Part shown: piece after piece, positions 40,233 through 53,921 of the stretch | Layout of the letters: each line of letters starts with the position of its first letter | Numbering within the stretch: position 1 is the first letter of the stretch | DNA from: Trichuris trichiura | Taxonomy: Eukaryota > Nematoda > Enoplea > Trichinellida > Trichuridae | Direction: 5' to 3' | DNA length: 64,000 nt | NCBI GenBank assembly: GCA_037903355.1 | Contig: JBAJFE010000004.1 | Coordinates: 4,386,001 to 4,450,000 of the forward strand | Notes under the pieces: model-generated | What the model was told of the DNA's origin: nothing | Seen by the model: the letters and a program-made list of their open reading frames with translations, nothing else | The model's database searches: none | Made by a program: the position numbers and the translations under genes

Positions 40233-42224
40233 TTTTTTTAAAAATTGTCAAATTCGTATACGTGCATCGCTACTTAATGCATTTCCGTCAAAAACAAGAA
40301 GTAATTTCTGCCAACATGTATGGCCAAGGTCACCTGTAAAAGCTAGTCACATTCCAGCTTACTTTTATACTGTCGCGACTATGATTTTAGTTAAGCTTAC
40401 GTTGCGGCTTGATTGGGAGGTGACTTTTCACTTTCTTACATTTGAATAAATATTTTTTGTTGATTTAAAATTTGGAAGCAGTTTCATTTTCAATGATTTA
40501 AGATTAATGTAATCATCTGATGCAACTTAAGCCAGCGTAGGAAGAGTTAATTCTATTTTCTTTTGTTTTATCAGCTCAGGTATGGTTTCTAACCTTTTCT
40601 TATTCTGAGGCGTAGTCGTATAAATAGTTCACACGTAACCGTATGCATGGGAAAATCTTTAAATTGTAGGTATAATAATGTTCAGTGTGATTTATGATGT
40701 TATCAACCAACCTTTTAAATTTTTGATTCGAATTCTTGACGTGCTGTTCGACTTGCGCATTTCTTTTCCATTGCTTGCGAATGTTTTCCTTGCATTGCCG
40801 CTGTGTTCTGGTGTTCTTAGTTTTTTTTCGTAATAATATGCAACTTAAAGGCGTAATTACTTGTAGCGGCTGAACATGTTTTCATTAGGCATACGAAAAT
40901 ATTCGCTTAGGCTGTTGTGATAATCTTTTCTACCTTTTAAAACTGCCGCCTGCAGTCCTTATTCGCCGCGTTAATTTTAGTCAGCGTTAAGATTAATGGA
41001 AAACAACATTGCATTGCAGAATTCATTGTCTCTTCTTGGCCAAGACATGCTGAAGACAAATGCGCACCCTTTTTCTGTTAACGATAGTTTCTTAGCCTAA
41101 CGTCAACATCTTATTTTTCACTTGTAGCTTTTAGTGACAACAATAAGTCCTAATAGCTTCGTATTCGCTGCAACTGTGAAAAAGTTTGCATTTGCATTAC
41201 TCTAGCTTAAATAGAGAAGTAATTACTTTATCAAGATGAGTATCTCTTTTATTCCTGTTTTTTTCTTCATTCGTTCATATTATGAATAAATTATACTGTG
41301 TGAATAAATTACTAAATATGAATAGCTACTTTACTGTGCTCTTCGTTGATTGTATTCTCTGTTTGTTGACTTTTCGAATAGGTAGCTGTATGAATGCGAT
41401 AACGATTTGTGAAGAATATTTTTTTCATAGATTTCGTTCGATCTTCCCTACTGAAATAGCGTATATTAAACGGGAAATCAGCTTTTCCTTATCAGCGCTA
41501 TAGGATGGTACAGCGCGGTTGTCGTGCCGTCCTTTAATGCCGATGGCGGAAAAAGGCGTTTCTGAAAGCTTGACTTAATTTGACGTGTTTCACCGGGAAA
41601 AGCCGCGCGAGAAAAACGAAACTTTTCCGGTCCGGTTACAATGCAGACGGTATTCGAACCTACCGGAGCGCGTATTCTGAAAATTGTTTAATGGTACGTG
41701 AACTTCGGTGCAAATGCGTCATCCCATTATACTTCTTGTGCACAATTATTGATTATTCAGTTTTTGCTTTCGAAGAAGCAGAATAGTACATTTGCACTTT
41801 TGTTATGCGTCAGAAAACAAAAGTTAAAATTCTGTTTGTTCAATAACTGATATTTGGACAGTATTTAATAGATTTTGGTCTCCCTACGTTTAATAGGTTG
41901 AGATTTCGCTAGGCGATTCAGCATGTGATTATTTTTGCCTTTTTCGCTCGCATATGTATATTGAGTCCATTGTGATCGAGGATCTTAAAATGTGCTCTAC
42001 TCGGTTTTTAAAAAATGGGATTCAAAGGCTGTCATGAAGTAGGTAGGTTGCCGCGTGTTAGATATGATTGGATCATCGCGTTAGTCTTGATTCATTCAGT
42101 TACTTACAGGCTTAACAATTGACACAAAAGATGACCTTTTCAACCCATTTGACCTTAGTATAGAAAAACAGTCGTCGTAGTGGAATGAAAAGATTTCTGA
42201 ATGACCAATCCCTTTTTCTCATAT

Positions 42225-42255
<31 letters not shown>

Positions 42256-45200
42256 GTAAATTGGTTTTGGGCAGCCAAGTTTTCCGAATAGTTTAATGAA
42301 CAGCTGCAGCTCAACTACATCAGTTAATCCTTCGAGAATTGTTTTCGAACGCTCCGCTGGGAACGGATAGAATTGTGTAAAACTAATATTATTATTGTTT
42401 GACTTATGTACGCATATTACTTGTATTTTTAAATTTAGGCTTAAATAAGCGCTACCTTTTTTTTCTATGACGTTGAACAGGCGCAGCTTAATGTTTCATT
42501 AACTAAGCGCCGTTCTTTTCTGCTTTCTGTAGCTGCTACTACACCCTGCGCGTTAAAGTTTTGATCAAACCGGCTAAGCCATTTTACTTATTTTTAAACG
42601 TCAATCCCGAAACGGAACGTATGCATTTTCTATGTGGAAGAATAGTTAGTACTTGAAAGCTGTTAGGGCTGGCGGCGTTGTCTTCATTCCTACACCTACT
42701 GGTAATATTTTTTTTGAACGCCCTTCAACATGCAAATTTGCAGTCAGATAATTGGGAAGATCCTGTTAATGGTATAATTGCCCTTTAAGACCGATTAAGC
42801 GTAGTTCGCTGTTTAGCTTGACTGAAATTTTCACCTTCCAGTAACTCTATGGCGGAATGCCGCCGAATCGTAAATCATTAGCGTTAAGCGATTTGTCCTT
42901 TTTTCAGCCGCCGATCCGTAGCTCCAGTTTCGTTGCTGCAAGCCAAACTAGAATTTACCAATAACAGCAGAAAAAGAAACATTTCCTTTCCGTCTCTCGT
43001 TGCCGGCCATCATATGTAATTTTTTGCTAATTTTTTCATCAGTATACTTTTTTGTATCACGATTCTATATCCGTGAGACCGTAAGGTGTGAGCACGATTA
43101 GACAGACGTAGTTGTGTTCCTACCACGCTTGTACAGAAATCTGTAAAATAGTGCCCCCAATAACTTACTGCGAATTCTGTAGCATTTGAGTAAAACCTTT
43201 TCGTTAGCCTTAGCTACCTGTTGAGCGAGAAAGCGACGTTCTGTTACAACGTTAACTAATTTTTAACTGTGGTTTCTTTCGCGTTCTTTTTGCCCATATA
43301 TGGTTCGCTTGCAACTGCTTTACTGCCGTTCTCAGTTGATTGTTTTTGCATCGCGTTTTCCGAATCAACATTTCACTTGCGCTTATCAAGAAAGAAACAA
43401 CTTTAGACACTTTCAGGTCAATCCAGACTTTTTCGAATGCATTTTGTATGCTAGTTCTAGGTGACGACGGCAATTTGTTTTGAACAGATGCATATCTTTG
43501 CTATCTTATTCGTAGAGACATTTTCGCTTAAGGTTTATCTAGAGAGAACGAAATGTTGCCACATAGTATTTAGCTGCGTGCAGTTGGCTGAAAAATCCGG
43601 TTTTTTCATTTGATATTCAGCGCGTATGTCATCTGCGAAGAAATGCTTGTCTTAATAATGCGGTTTGATCATTTCTGTTTACAAAACAAGGTTAAACACT
43701 GCCGTTGTCGAATTGCAATATTTTCTTGAAAACAGACGGACAGCATACTCATTTGTTACGGTTGAATCGGTTTTCTTTTTTTACGGAGGCTGATTTGGGC
43801 CTCTTTCTCCTCGTCAACATAGATTTGTTCATCGACGCAAAAACTGTCAAATTCAAATAGAGGGAACGCTTACTTTTATTTTTATCAGTTTTGCCCTTAG
43901 AAGTCTCATCTTGCTGCAAATGTGACATGAACTTGATGCGATTTCAGCCGCAGGTTGACCTGTACATTTATGTTTTTCTTTTGTCATAGCTTTCTGTTTG
44001 CTCGAAATATGCTCATACGGTTGGCGCATTCTTATTGCTGCTCGCTAGTCTTTACTACCACAAAATTCATTGACCAAATATGAAATTCGTTTACAAAAGA
44101 GCTCGTTAACTAACTTTCATAGGACGGTAAAAGCGGTAGCGAACTTTAGTAAAAATTCCATTTTCCGAAATGTGCATAGTTCCCCTTATTAACTGCCTGC
44201 GAATTCGTTTGCAATTGTTTGAAGAAGCTTTGCAAGCAATTGCCTGCGCTAAGCTTGGACTGATTCCTAAATTTCAAGCTGGAAGATACGCGTTGTCATA
44301 GTCTGCAGTGAACTTCGATAATAGTACAAAAGAGATCGTGGATAGTTTTTTGAATAATTAAATGTTTGCCTGGTACAGATTTACTAAGCGATTGTTTGCT
44401 TACTCTATGACGAAGCGTTTGCCGAACGAAAAACTGCACATCTTCAGTAAAGCCGCTTAAACGGCATTGACTGGCGGTGAGCAACGTTTTCGCTTTGTTT
44501 GAGTTGATCAAAACTTACGAACTGAATGACAATTGAAAGGGCGTTGTCGAGATGAATTATGTGCGCTTAGCTTTGCTGTCATATTCACCGCTGCGCAACT
44601 TGTTTTCAAACGTTACATTGAGAAAATGTGTTTTTACTGCGAAAAAGCAAAGGATGTCAATTGTCACATGAATGACAAGGCTTAAGCGGAACCATTTTTT
44701 ACCGCCTCCTCAGTTAGCTATCCAAACCATTGAAATACACCACTTTCAATGAAACGGTCTGTTTCCGTTGTTGACAAGTCGCGATGGTCTGCGTAGTCGA
44801 CTGATTGAATAAATTTTATCTAGTCCCAATTTTTTACGCGACGTCAAAAGAGTTTAACTTTCCGGAGGTTGACGCTTGAAGTTGGCTGCGGGGGCTCAGT
44901 GCAGGCCAATATTTGCATAAAATCGTCATAATTTTAATTTTATAATGAGATACTGTTCAAAAACGTTTGGCGTAATACAGTCTGCGTCGCGTTATGAAGT
45001 TCAACGCTTTCCATGCAAAAGTGACATTTTTCCAGTCTTAATGAGAATAAATCTGTTTTTATTAAAATCAGGCGGTTAACAGAAGCATTTTTCTTACCAT
45101 AGAGTTTTACTATGGCCTTGTCGACTAATCAGTGTTTCATTAATCATCTATTGGAATTTTGTCGCATTGAATGTTATGTGCACGTTGTGTGCATTTTTTG

Positions 45201-45934
45201 AACGCTGTTACTTCGTGAAGTAGAGCACCTTGAGTCTTTGATAATTTATTGTTTCAAAGGGAGAAGACGCTGTTAGATTGTCAGATAAGCTAAATGAGAA
45301 AGTGTCGAAGGAATGTGGTTTGGATCGGCTCCCGTTCATACGTTGCGCTCTGCTTAAAAAGCGTAACTAATTATTGCTTGGCTGAAACTTCGAGTTCGCC
45401 CGCCATCGACGGTGACTGATTGAACCGGCGCTGGAACACCTTAAGGTGTGCTCTGTTCGAGTGAAAATTCGGAACGTTCACTTTCTAGACGCGACAGACT
45501 GTTCCTAGCGAAACCTGACCCGTGAGAAACCTTACGCCGCTTCAGGTGTGTGGGAATTGCTCCGCAATGCGTGCAATCGCGTTAAACCAACCAGCTACAA
45601 GTGTGAACAATGGTGATTGCCGTTGATGGGTCCGCGCTTTCTACCAGGTAAGAAACCCCATTGGCAGTTCTTTAAAGATGATGATCTAAAAAAAAACTGA
45701 ACGAGAAAATTTTGGACACAGCTCCACTCAAGCGTCTGCCTTCTTTATGATTTTTTCACCCATGCACATGTTCAGTATGCTTAGCCCACTTTTGCTAAGA
45801 ACTTGTTCCACTTACCGACATAAATGTCAATTAACCGGATTCTGTCTTCCAGCTTGTGTTGCAAAGCTCAAGAAGGAACGACTCGGCCTTCCATCCTGAC
45901 AAAATCTGCAGGCAAACGACGGCAAGGCGCCAGT
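40233..45934. other. 5.7-kb stretch without a recognised gene
   Basis: AT-rich sequence with only short open frames. A small (ATT)n array lies at 42226-42255. It may hold untranslated or regulatory sequence, or undetected far exons of the flanking plus-strand genes, but I see no splice-consistent coding exon. Confidence 0.5.
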
Positions 45935-47799
45935 ATGCCTTCATGCACGGTTTTGTATTGGTTTTGCTACTTTGGTCTAATATATACTGCCCAGTCCGCA
46001 CCTGTCAATGGCACTGACCATATTGATGCCGATTCCGGAAGTGGCTACAAGGTTTTTCGTTTTATACCAGACTCGCCCAAAGATGTCGAATTCCTGAAGA
46101 CTCTCCGCTTGGACGCCCCAAAATATAAGGCATGTACATCTTGCAGTATTTGATTTATTACCTTTGTAAACTTCAAAACTTAAACTGCTCTTGCGCAGCG
46201 AGAATGGATTAGGCAGGCAAATGGCAACTGGCATTGATCCACGACATCGTTTCCACTTATATCAACCGTTTAAGTTGCGAAGAGCGCTTAGTAATACTTG
46301 TACTTCAACCGCAGATTTCTTTTTCTTTGGCGGCGATATCTTTGACGTGCTGTGATGAATCAAGTTGCAATGTAAACAACCTTAAGAAAGCGGTTTTCTT
46401 ATAAAGGATGCCTGAGCGTGTGCTGCCGTTGGATGGTGAGCTGTTTGAGCGGGAAGTTTTCAAATTGTTTAAACTGACTTCATTCAGCAAATAGGCCATC
46501 CGCAGCCTACTTTAAACGCGTTCCAGCGTGCATTGCGAATTGTCACCTTTCCTTATTGAATTTGCATTTTCTGAAATTGTTGATTCCCGCCTTTCTATTA
46601 ATCATTGAGGTACGACATTCCAAAAATGTTTAACTATTATAGCAGCGCGGAAGTTATCAAGCTTAACTGTAACTTGCGCTGGTTTGCTTCTGCATCAGTT
46701 CGCCTAATGGCAGTATACAGCATTTTGCATACATTCTACCAAAGGGATTTCTATTTATCTTTCCTTTTCCACCACTTCCGTTTTCGTAGCCGTAGTCGGT
46801 CACCGCCGTGAATTTTTTCAATTAGTTTTCTAGAGAACATACGCGTTAACTGAATTGATCGTGGCAATAGTTCTCGCCTTGCTTCCGTCTTAGCGAGCGC
46901 AACTCTCTCCTTTGCTAAGTTTTGCATCCCTCTGTTTTCAAATGCTGAAGGCTGCTTTTTGCTCGTACGTTTGCAGCTAGCGCGTTACTGCGTTTCCTGC
47001 AATTTAATCGCCACCAAATTTATCACTGTTAAGTTCCTGCCTGCCCGTTTCGCTAACTTGAAGCGGTCTGACAATTTTTATTAAACTTCTCCGTCGATGA
47101 CGTGTTATCAAAAGGCGGGAATGCACTTTGTTCTCGTTTGGAAATTTATTTTTCTGCTAAACTGTCCGGATGGCCTAACTGCCCGTTAGTGTTTTTATGC
47201 TGATATGAATTTTATGCTGCAACTGCTTGGAACTGTCGTTGGCGAATGTGGACGGAGCTATTGGAAACGGCTATACAATTCTGCGCGTCCTTTTTGAGCA
47301 GTCAGTACGCATTCAAAATTGAACTCGAACAAATGATGATAACGCATAGCATTGGAATTTTTCGAAACAATGTGTGCCGCGTCGATTGTAAACTCAGAGC
47401 CGTCTTATCTTGAAAGTTGAGATGAACTTAATTCGCCTGCACTGACATAGAAATTGAATAAGCGCACAAAGTCGCAGATGATAACCTCATTGAAAAAATA
47501 CTCTATTGCATTAGCGAGTTCTACGGGAACTAACTAACTGGTTCCTTCAAAACGAATTTACTCTAACACTTATTAGTTTTTCTGTGCGTTAAGGTGAAGT
47601 GATTGATAAATGTTAAATCCATTTGCGTATTTGACGGCTGTGTATACATATATAAGACTGAATCGCCTACATTATAAGCCTACAGACAAGTTGTGATTAA
47701 TCTTGACATGTTATACTGACATTCACTCACCTCTATAAAGAGCTTCACTTTGAAAGTCTACTTAACATTTCTGTGTTTTTTCTGTATACACATACCCAC

Positions 47800-47831
<32 letters not shown>

Positions 47832-50800
47832 GTGAAATCCTTCCAATTCAGTGTATTTTTATGAATAGAAGAATCATTTGTTATTATTCTGCACAAGCTT
47901 AGGAGCGAGTGGAACATCGCCTTCATGGGCTGTTTTATTAGGCATGCCTTTTTGTTTAGTGAGTTTTGTGGGCTGCAAGAATATGACCAATGAAGGCGCC
48001 ACTCCATGCCGATTAGTGACGTCATTTTTTTAGATTTTTTTTGCTGACGTAAAAGTTAGCTGCAGCAGAGTTGTGTTAGGCTCCTGGGCTGCTTCGACAA
48101 TATTGCTATGCATTTTCTGTAATATGGAAATTGAACAAACTGACCTAGGCCTTGTCTCCGCTAAGAAATAGAAAGAACGTCAGTAATTAAGGAGGAAACG
48201 CTTTTGTAAGCAATAGCTCAGTGAATTCGTGGGAACATTTTTTTATGCAACTTTCGAATGTAATGACTGCGCTAACTTGACAATAACTTTATGATTGCGT
48301 TTTTGCATCAGCGTTCGAACTTTTATGGAAATTGTCGCTGGAGCACATTTATCGGCCTCCTCTTTGCCGTAAACTGAATCGTCCGAAGTTTAGGTCAATA
48401 GAAAAGTAGTGGTTGATCTTGACATATTTTACCGGCATTCAGTCAATGTCGTAAAGGGCCTCACCTTGAAGGTTTACATGACGTTTCTATATTTTTTCCG
48501 CAAATGATCTCGAGCGGAAAACGTTTTTTGGAGGTAAAAAATTCCCATTTTGTAGACCCGAATTTTCCTGCCTTGAAAGGTTGCTTAAGTCTTTATCATG
48601 ACATGCCTTATATGACGCCGAAAATGCCAAAAGTCTTATACTGCCAGAAAATTTAAAATAGATTAAAAAAGTCTGTAAGTGAAGTTCTCCCTGAGCATTC
48701 TTCAGCTTTCGCGTGGGAACATAATTTTTCAATGTATCCGAAATTTTGTTTTTTCCGTATACTATCTTAATTTTCTGGCATAATGAGAGTCAAAGTCAGT
48801 TCTGAGTGCTCTTGACAAAGTGAGCGTTAAACCGTAGCCAGTTTTGGCGCTCAAGTAAACATGGGGTATTAATCGACAGTAAAAAAGGCTGCACCTTCAA
48901 CGTACCTTCTAACTTATTGAAAAGTTGGCCGCTAAAAGCAAGACTACAATATTTGTACTGCTGATACAGCTTTTTCCTTGTTGATAAAATGGCTTTCCTT
49001 TCAGGCCATACGGATCAGAGGGAACCTCTAAGCCTTTTTCATTTTTAAATATTACTCTTGCGTAAAGGAAAAAGCGGCATACTATGCGTTATGTCATTAA
49101 CGTTATTTGCTATATCGATGGTCTCAGTTTTCCTCGATCATTGTGCAGCGGAAAGTAAAACATCTTACTTTTCAGCTTAACTTTTGGAAAGAGAGAATCG
49201 AATTAAATTACCCGACAGACGTGATGATTCCCGCCCACAGTCTCGAAACATTGCGAAAGCTGTGCCATCATCATCACGTCTCCTACATTGTCATAGTTGA
49301 AGATGTACAAAAGTGCTGCAGCCAATTTTCAGCGTTATTTGACTGATGTGAAGTTTTCACTTCAGGTTGATACTGGAGAACAAACGTTTGGGGGAGGCGC
49401 GCCAACAGTTCGCTAAAAGCCTTCGCAGAGACTTTGTCGCCTTTAATAGACCTTACTTTGACTTTACTGATTATCAAAGCTACGATCAGGTAACCGGTAG
49501 CCCGCGCGCGACGACTTTTATTATTTAAATTTTGATAAATAGATGCGTCAATTTATGCGAAGTCTGGAACAGAAATACCCTCGAAATGTCAAAGTGCACG
49601 TCATTGGGAAAAGTAGGGAAGGTAGAAATCTGGAGATGATCGAGGTTGGTTATCGTCTCTCTGTTGTCTGCGGCTACTGAAAAACGCACTGATGCGCTTA
49701 CAGATTGGCTGGTCGCTGTCCGAACCGAAGAAGTCCTTATTTTGGATAAGCGCCGGTGTACATGCACGGGAGTGGGCTTCGTCAAGCACAGCTATTTTCA
49801 TAATTGACAAGGCAAGTTAGCGAGGCACCTCGCAGCCTTCTTTATGACGTTTTGGAAGATTGGCACCTTCAGTTAGCTGGCGAAGGAATATGGAGAGGGC
49901 GGTAGACTTGCTCGCGAGTTCAAAAGTCTCGTATGGTGCATAGCGCCTTTGCTAAATCCGGACGGTTACGAATTTACGAGAGGAAGTTTGCACCCGGACG
50001 TAAATAGTTTACTATTTTATGCCTCCTTTGACAATATACAATTCTAAGGTACGCCTATGGAGAAAGAATAAGTCGCCAAGAACGCAGTGCCCCAGGATTG
50101 GACCTTGCTGCCGCGGAGTATGACAAGAAAGGTTCTGCAGTGATGATTCATTTTTTGCATGCATTCTTAGGTCGATCTGAATCGGAACTTCAATTTCCAC
50201 TTTGGAGGTCCGTATGCCATTTTTTAGCTATTTTCTCTCTTATGCATAGCAAGTGTATGTCAGGAGAAGGGTCGAGCAACAACCCATGCGACGAAACATA
50301 CCAAGGGCCGTTCCCCTTTAGCGAACCTGAAGCAAGGGCTGTACGCGATTTTGTGCTAAAACATCGAGATGCTTTGAAAGCCTTCATTGATCTGCACACA
50401 TATTCGCAACTGTGGATTCACCCTTATGGTCATCGAGTGGGCACATATCCCGCCGATGTCAATGATTTGGTATTTGTATGCTGACTGTCCGTCCAGGCCG
50501 TTACTCTCTGTTTTTCCAGAAATCCGTTGCTCAGAAAGCTGTTCAAGAGCTTTACAGGATGTATGGTACCAGATATAAGGTCGGCAGCGGTGCGGATACA
50601 TTATGTAAGATTTATAAGCCCCGCACTCCTTGAATATTGTTTCGTTTGCAGATCCCGCCAGCGGCGGTATGGCCGACTGGGTAAAATCAGTAGCCAATGT
50701 AAAGTACTGCTATCTAATCGAACTTCGACCAAGCGAATGGGTGTACGATGGGTTCATTCTTGATCCGGCCGAAATCCTGCCCACCGCAAGGGAAACATGG

Positions 50801-50878
50801 AGAGGAATTCAGGTAGTCGCGGAAGCTGTTGTCCAAGACAGCTTGAAGGAATCGAAATGGTTTCACAGATTATCATGA
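45935..50878 (+). CDS. Secreted zinc carboxypeptidase, M14A (carboxypeptidase A/B family)
   Basis: Eleven exons (45935-46129, 49176-49312, 49366-49489, 49543-49644, 49704-49811, 49877-49999, 50049-50117, 50171-50207, 50264-50469, 50520-50604, 50652-50878) encode 470 residues. A signal peptide (VLYWFCYFGLIYTAQSA) is followed by an activation peptide (YKVFRFIPDS, LNFWKERIEL, DVMIPAHSLE, VIVEDVQK) and the catalytic domain. Zinc ligands are His206 and Glu209 (HARE) and His343 (LHTYSQ); substrate residues are Asn290-Arg291 (DLNRNF), Tyr396 and catalytic Glu420 (LIELRP). The residue in the specificity position is small and uncharged (GGMADW), suggesting A-type preference for non-basic C-terminal residues. 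The 3-kb first intron and the fifth intron begin with GC. A missed small exon in intron 1 is possible but not required by the family alignment. Likely a digestive or secretory exopeptidase. Confidence 0.93.
47800..47826. repeat. (TA)n microsatellite
   Basis: About 13 TA units inside intron 1 of the carboxypeptidase gene. The rest of this 3-kb intron (46130-49175) shows nothing coding. Confidence 0.95.
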
Positions 50879-52095
50879 TTCACATATAGCCCTGCATGCC
50901 TTTGGTTCTCTCACTCGTTACTTTTAACTGAGGAAGACGGCATTGACTGCTGGCCGCTAGCGTGTTCTCTAGTTGGCTTTAAGACTTAGTATTGAACATG
51001 ACATAGGCGCGCCGACTCCTTTTCATAGTTTTCCCAGGCAGATCGCTGCCGTTTTAGTGGGTGCATTTCTGCGCGTATTAATACATTGTTTTCTGTCTTC
51101 TTGGATTGACATTCGTCTGCTTTTTTCACATTGTAAATTAAAGTCTACGAATAAATAGTATCTAAGCTAAATTATCGTTGCGGAAGTCTGAATTTTTTTG
51201 CGAGCCATTAAAAGTTTTAAGCAACCACCAGGTAAGCTGACTGTTAAGACAGTCAAGTATTTATGCACCCTACTTATCGCTAAGCAAATCTACAGTATCC
51301 CGCGAAGTTCGTATCGCAAAGAGCAAAAAATATTTTTTCAAACGTAGAGTTTGTTCTTAATTACAAACCACGCTTCTGTCAGTAAAAAGGGGTAGTACTG
51401 CAGGAAAGCTCCGTTGCAATTTTCCGCAAGTTTTGTTTTTTCGGTAAACAGCTTGTACTCCTCCAGCGATAGATCGAATCCAGGTTTCTGCATTCAGTTT
51501 TTCGATATTGAAAAAGCTTTTTAGCTAGTTTGGTAACTTAATGGAAAAGAATGCCTTATCGCTATGGTATATAGCGATTGCTTTATATTTAGGGCGAAAT
51601 ATTTGCGTAACTGTTTTCCATCATCCCGCGGCGGCTTTCAAATGATTGAAGGCGTTTGTCAAAGCATTTGCCACACATAAATCCTCCTCATGCTGCTCTG
51701 TCGCTTTGTTAAAGGTGGCGAGTGCGTGTTTGTTTCGATCCCTTCAAATTAGAGCGGCACGTTTGCGCATTCCAATTATTCAAAGTCAAAGGTGCCGCCA
51801 AAAACATATTTCACTTAAAAAGCGGTGAAGATAATTTAGCATCTCGGAATTTACGTGGAATCAGTGCGAAGCATCTTGCGCAAGCACGCTCGCACGTTAA
51901 GCAAATGCAATTTGGTAAACAATTGCTCGCAGCTGCTCTGACGGAGCAGAATGAGCCTTCACGAAGCTGTCGCTTTTCCTAGTTGCAAAAAGTGCTCAGA
52001 TTTCTTTTAATGATAATAAATTTTTTATGAACGTGAAAATCAAATAAAATTCGTAGTTTTACTGTGACTGCTGTTCGTCGTTTTGCTGGTCAATC
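50879..52095. other. Intergenic region between carboxypeptidase and nucleoredoxin
   Basis: About 1.2 kb. An AATAAA at 51150-51155 is a plausible polyadenylation signal for the carboxypeptidase. Short frames near 51650-51980 have no splice or family support. Confidence 0.5.
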
Positions 52096-53921
52096 ATGGA
52101 CGTCTATACCTCAAGGTTTCGCCTATCCTACGAATATCTGAAGGCGACAAAAGTTATAAGGCATAATAAATTAGGCGAATCGACATTGCAAATGGTTTTC
52201 GACGAGTATCAATTTGTGGCCATTTACTTCTACCATGATCGTTCGATGCTGTGCCAGTCGTTCAATGAACAGTTGTATCAGTTTATGGGAAACGAGGCGG
52301 AGGTATTAAAAAATACAGCTGTCCTTAGTGCTGCTTCGTGTGCTACCAATTCCGCACCCAAAGCTTTGCTAGCCGTCGTTTGCGTCGTGCCAAGCGATGG
52401 TACAATGTCTCAGGAGCCGTTGCCTTCCAGTTTGTCTTGGTTCTCTTTGGACGTTGGCGCAAGTTTTGCCAAGGTAATGCGCAGCTCGCAGTTTACAAAT
52501 ATAGAAATTCTGTCTGTTGATGCGTAGGTTAAATTGATGCGACTGTTTCACGTACGTCGGGTACCTTGCTTAACTTTGGTGCGCACCTCTTCAATGGAGG
52601 TTTGCTCCATCGATTGTTGCTCCGAAGTCCAGAACGATCCGACTGGCCTTCGCTTTCCTTGGTGCCTATTGAATTGCTATTTTATTTTCGCTCCTTTTAC
52701 GTATTACTTGCTTCAAGGTGTCCAAAACCGTTGTTGGAATCGTGCACCGGTTCATTGTTGTCCAAGGACGGGTCCGTAACGGACTTCGCCAATTTGCCCA
52801 AAGGCGTCAGAGGTTTTCTTTTTGCCGCTCAGTGGGTAAGATTGAAGAAAAGAAATAAATTTTACGCTGCAGGCGTTCTGTCGTCCATTAATTTGATTTA
52901 ATTGCTGTTGCCGTTTTTATTTTGTTTATTTATTTGCTTTTTGCTGCAGTGTCCGCCGTGCCGTTCGTTTGTCCAAAGACTAAAAGAAACTTATCGACGA
53001 ATAAGGGCGTCTTCGCAAACTTTTGATGTTATATTTTGTTCTCACGATCGATCTCCATTGGGCTTCCAACGATTTTACGACGACATGCCTTGGCTCGCAA
53101 TACCTTACGGTGACGATCGTTCCTTAATGATTTCGAAAGCCCTCTGCGTTCAAGGTTGTTTTTTAAAGTCCACATTCCTTTCCAGTCGAAGTGTATTTTA
53201 ACCTTTTAGAAATTCCTTCCTTGCTAATACTGGACGAAGATTTTAAACTTCTGAATCGACATGGCAAGTTGGAAGTCCATCTGGACGCTATGGGAAAAGT
53301 TTGCCTTACAGTTGGACGATGGGGTGAATGACGAATTCGGTTTGACAACTTTGTAGGAATTTCCTTGGCATCCAAGATCGATAATCGAATTGACGGAACG
53401 AACTGCCAGTAGGTTGCGAGACGACGTTGCCGTCATTTTATTCGTAGGCAAGTGCTTTTTTGTTCGACTTGTAAAATTGAATCAAAAAAAAAACTGCTTG
53501 CCTCGTAGAATTTACTTCAATACTTTTTAGAAGGCTCCATCGAAGATTTGACATTTGCGCAGAATTTTCTACTGCCAATCGCCGAAGAGCACTTTCAAGA
53601 GCAGACGGAGCCGGAAATAATTTTTTTCTACGCCGCCGAGGTTGGCATGACCGTGTTGTGGCAAATGTGGTTTTCTCGCGCACGAACACTGTTCGTCTTT
53701 AGGAATCGATCAATGATCGTATTTTGGAAGTGTTTGGTCTGAACGATCTTCCACTGCCGTTGGTCTGCATTTCCGACCCATTTTCCGAGTCCATATACGT
53801 CTGTGATCACCCAAACGTGTCCGAAGATATAATTCGCCAGTTTTTGACCAAATTTAAGCAAGACGAGCTCACGCCAATTCCATATCCAAAGTCAAAGTTC
53901 GCCAGTTTCGCGCTTCGTTAA
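52096..53921 (+). CDS. nxn: Nucleoredoxin
   Basis: Eight exons (52096-52473, 52528-52661, 52718-52835, 52950-53154, 53210-53298, 53357-53447, 53531-53640, 53703-53921) encode 447 residues (human NXN is 435). Three thioredoxin-like modules are visible. The first is degenerate without a CxxC. The central one has W-C-P-P-C at 210-214, followed by FYDDMPWLAIPY. The third begins after EFPWHP and lacks redox cysteines. Nucleoredoxins are oxidoreductases of nucleus and cytosol that bind and regulate signalling proteins such as Dishevelled; that role is known for the vertebrate protein and only inferred here. The intron after 53447 begins GCAAGT (a GC-AG intron); keeping it gives the conserved frame on both sides. 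The ATG at 52096 is the first possible start and gives the expected length. Confidence 0.95.

Noticed and set aside
41625..41680. GGTTCGAATACC-like stretch on the minus strand suggesting a tRNA T-arm
   Set aside because: The flanks do not form acceptor, D or anticodon arms; it is just a short palindrome.
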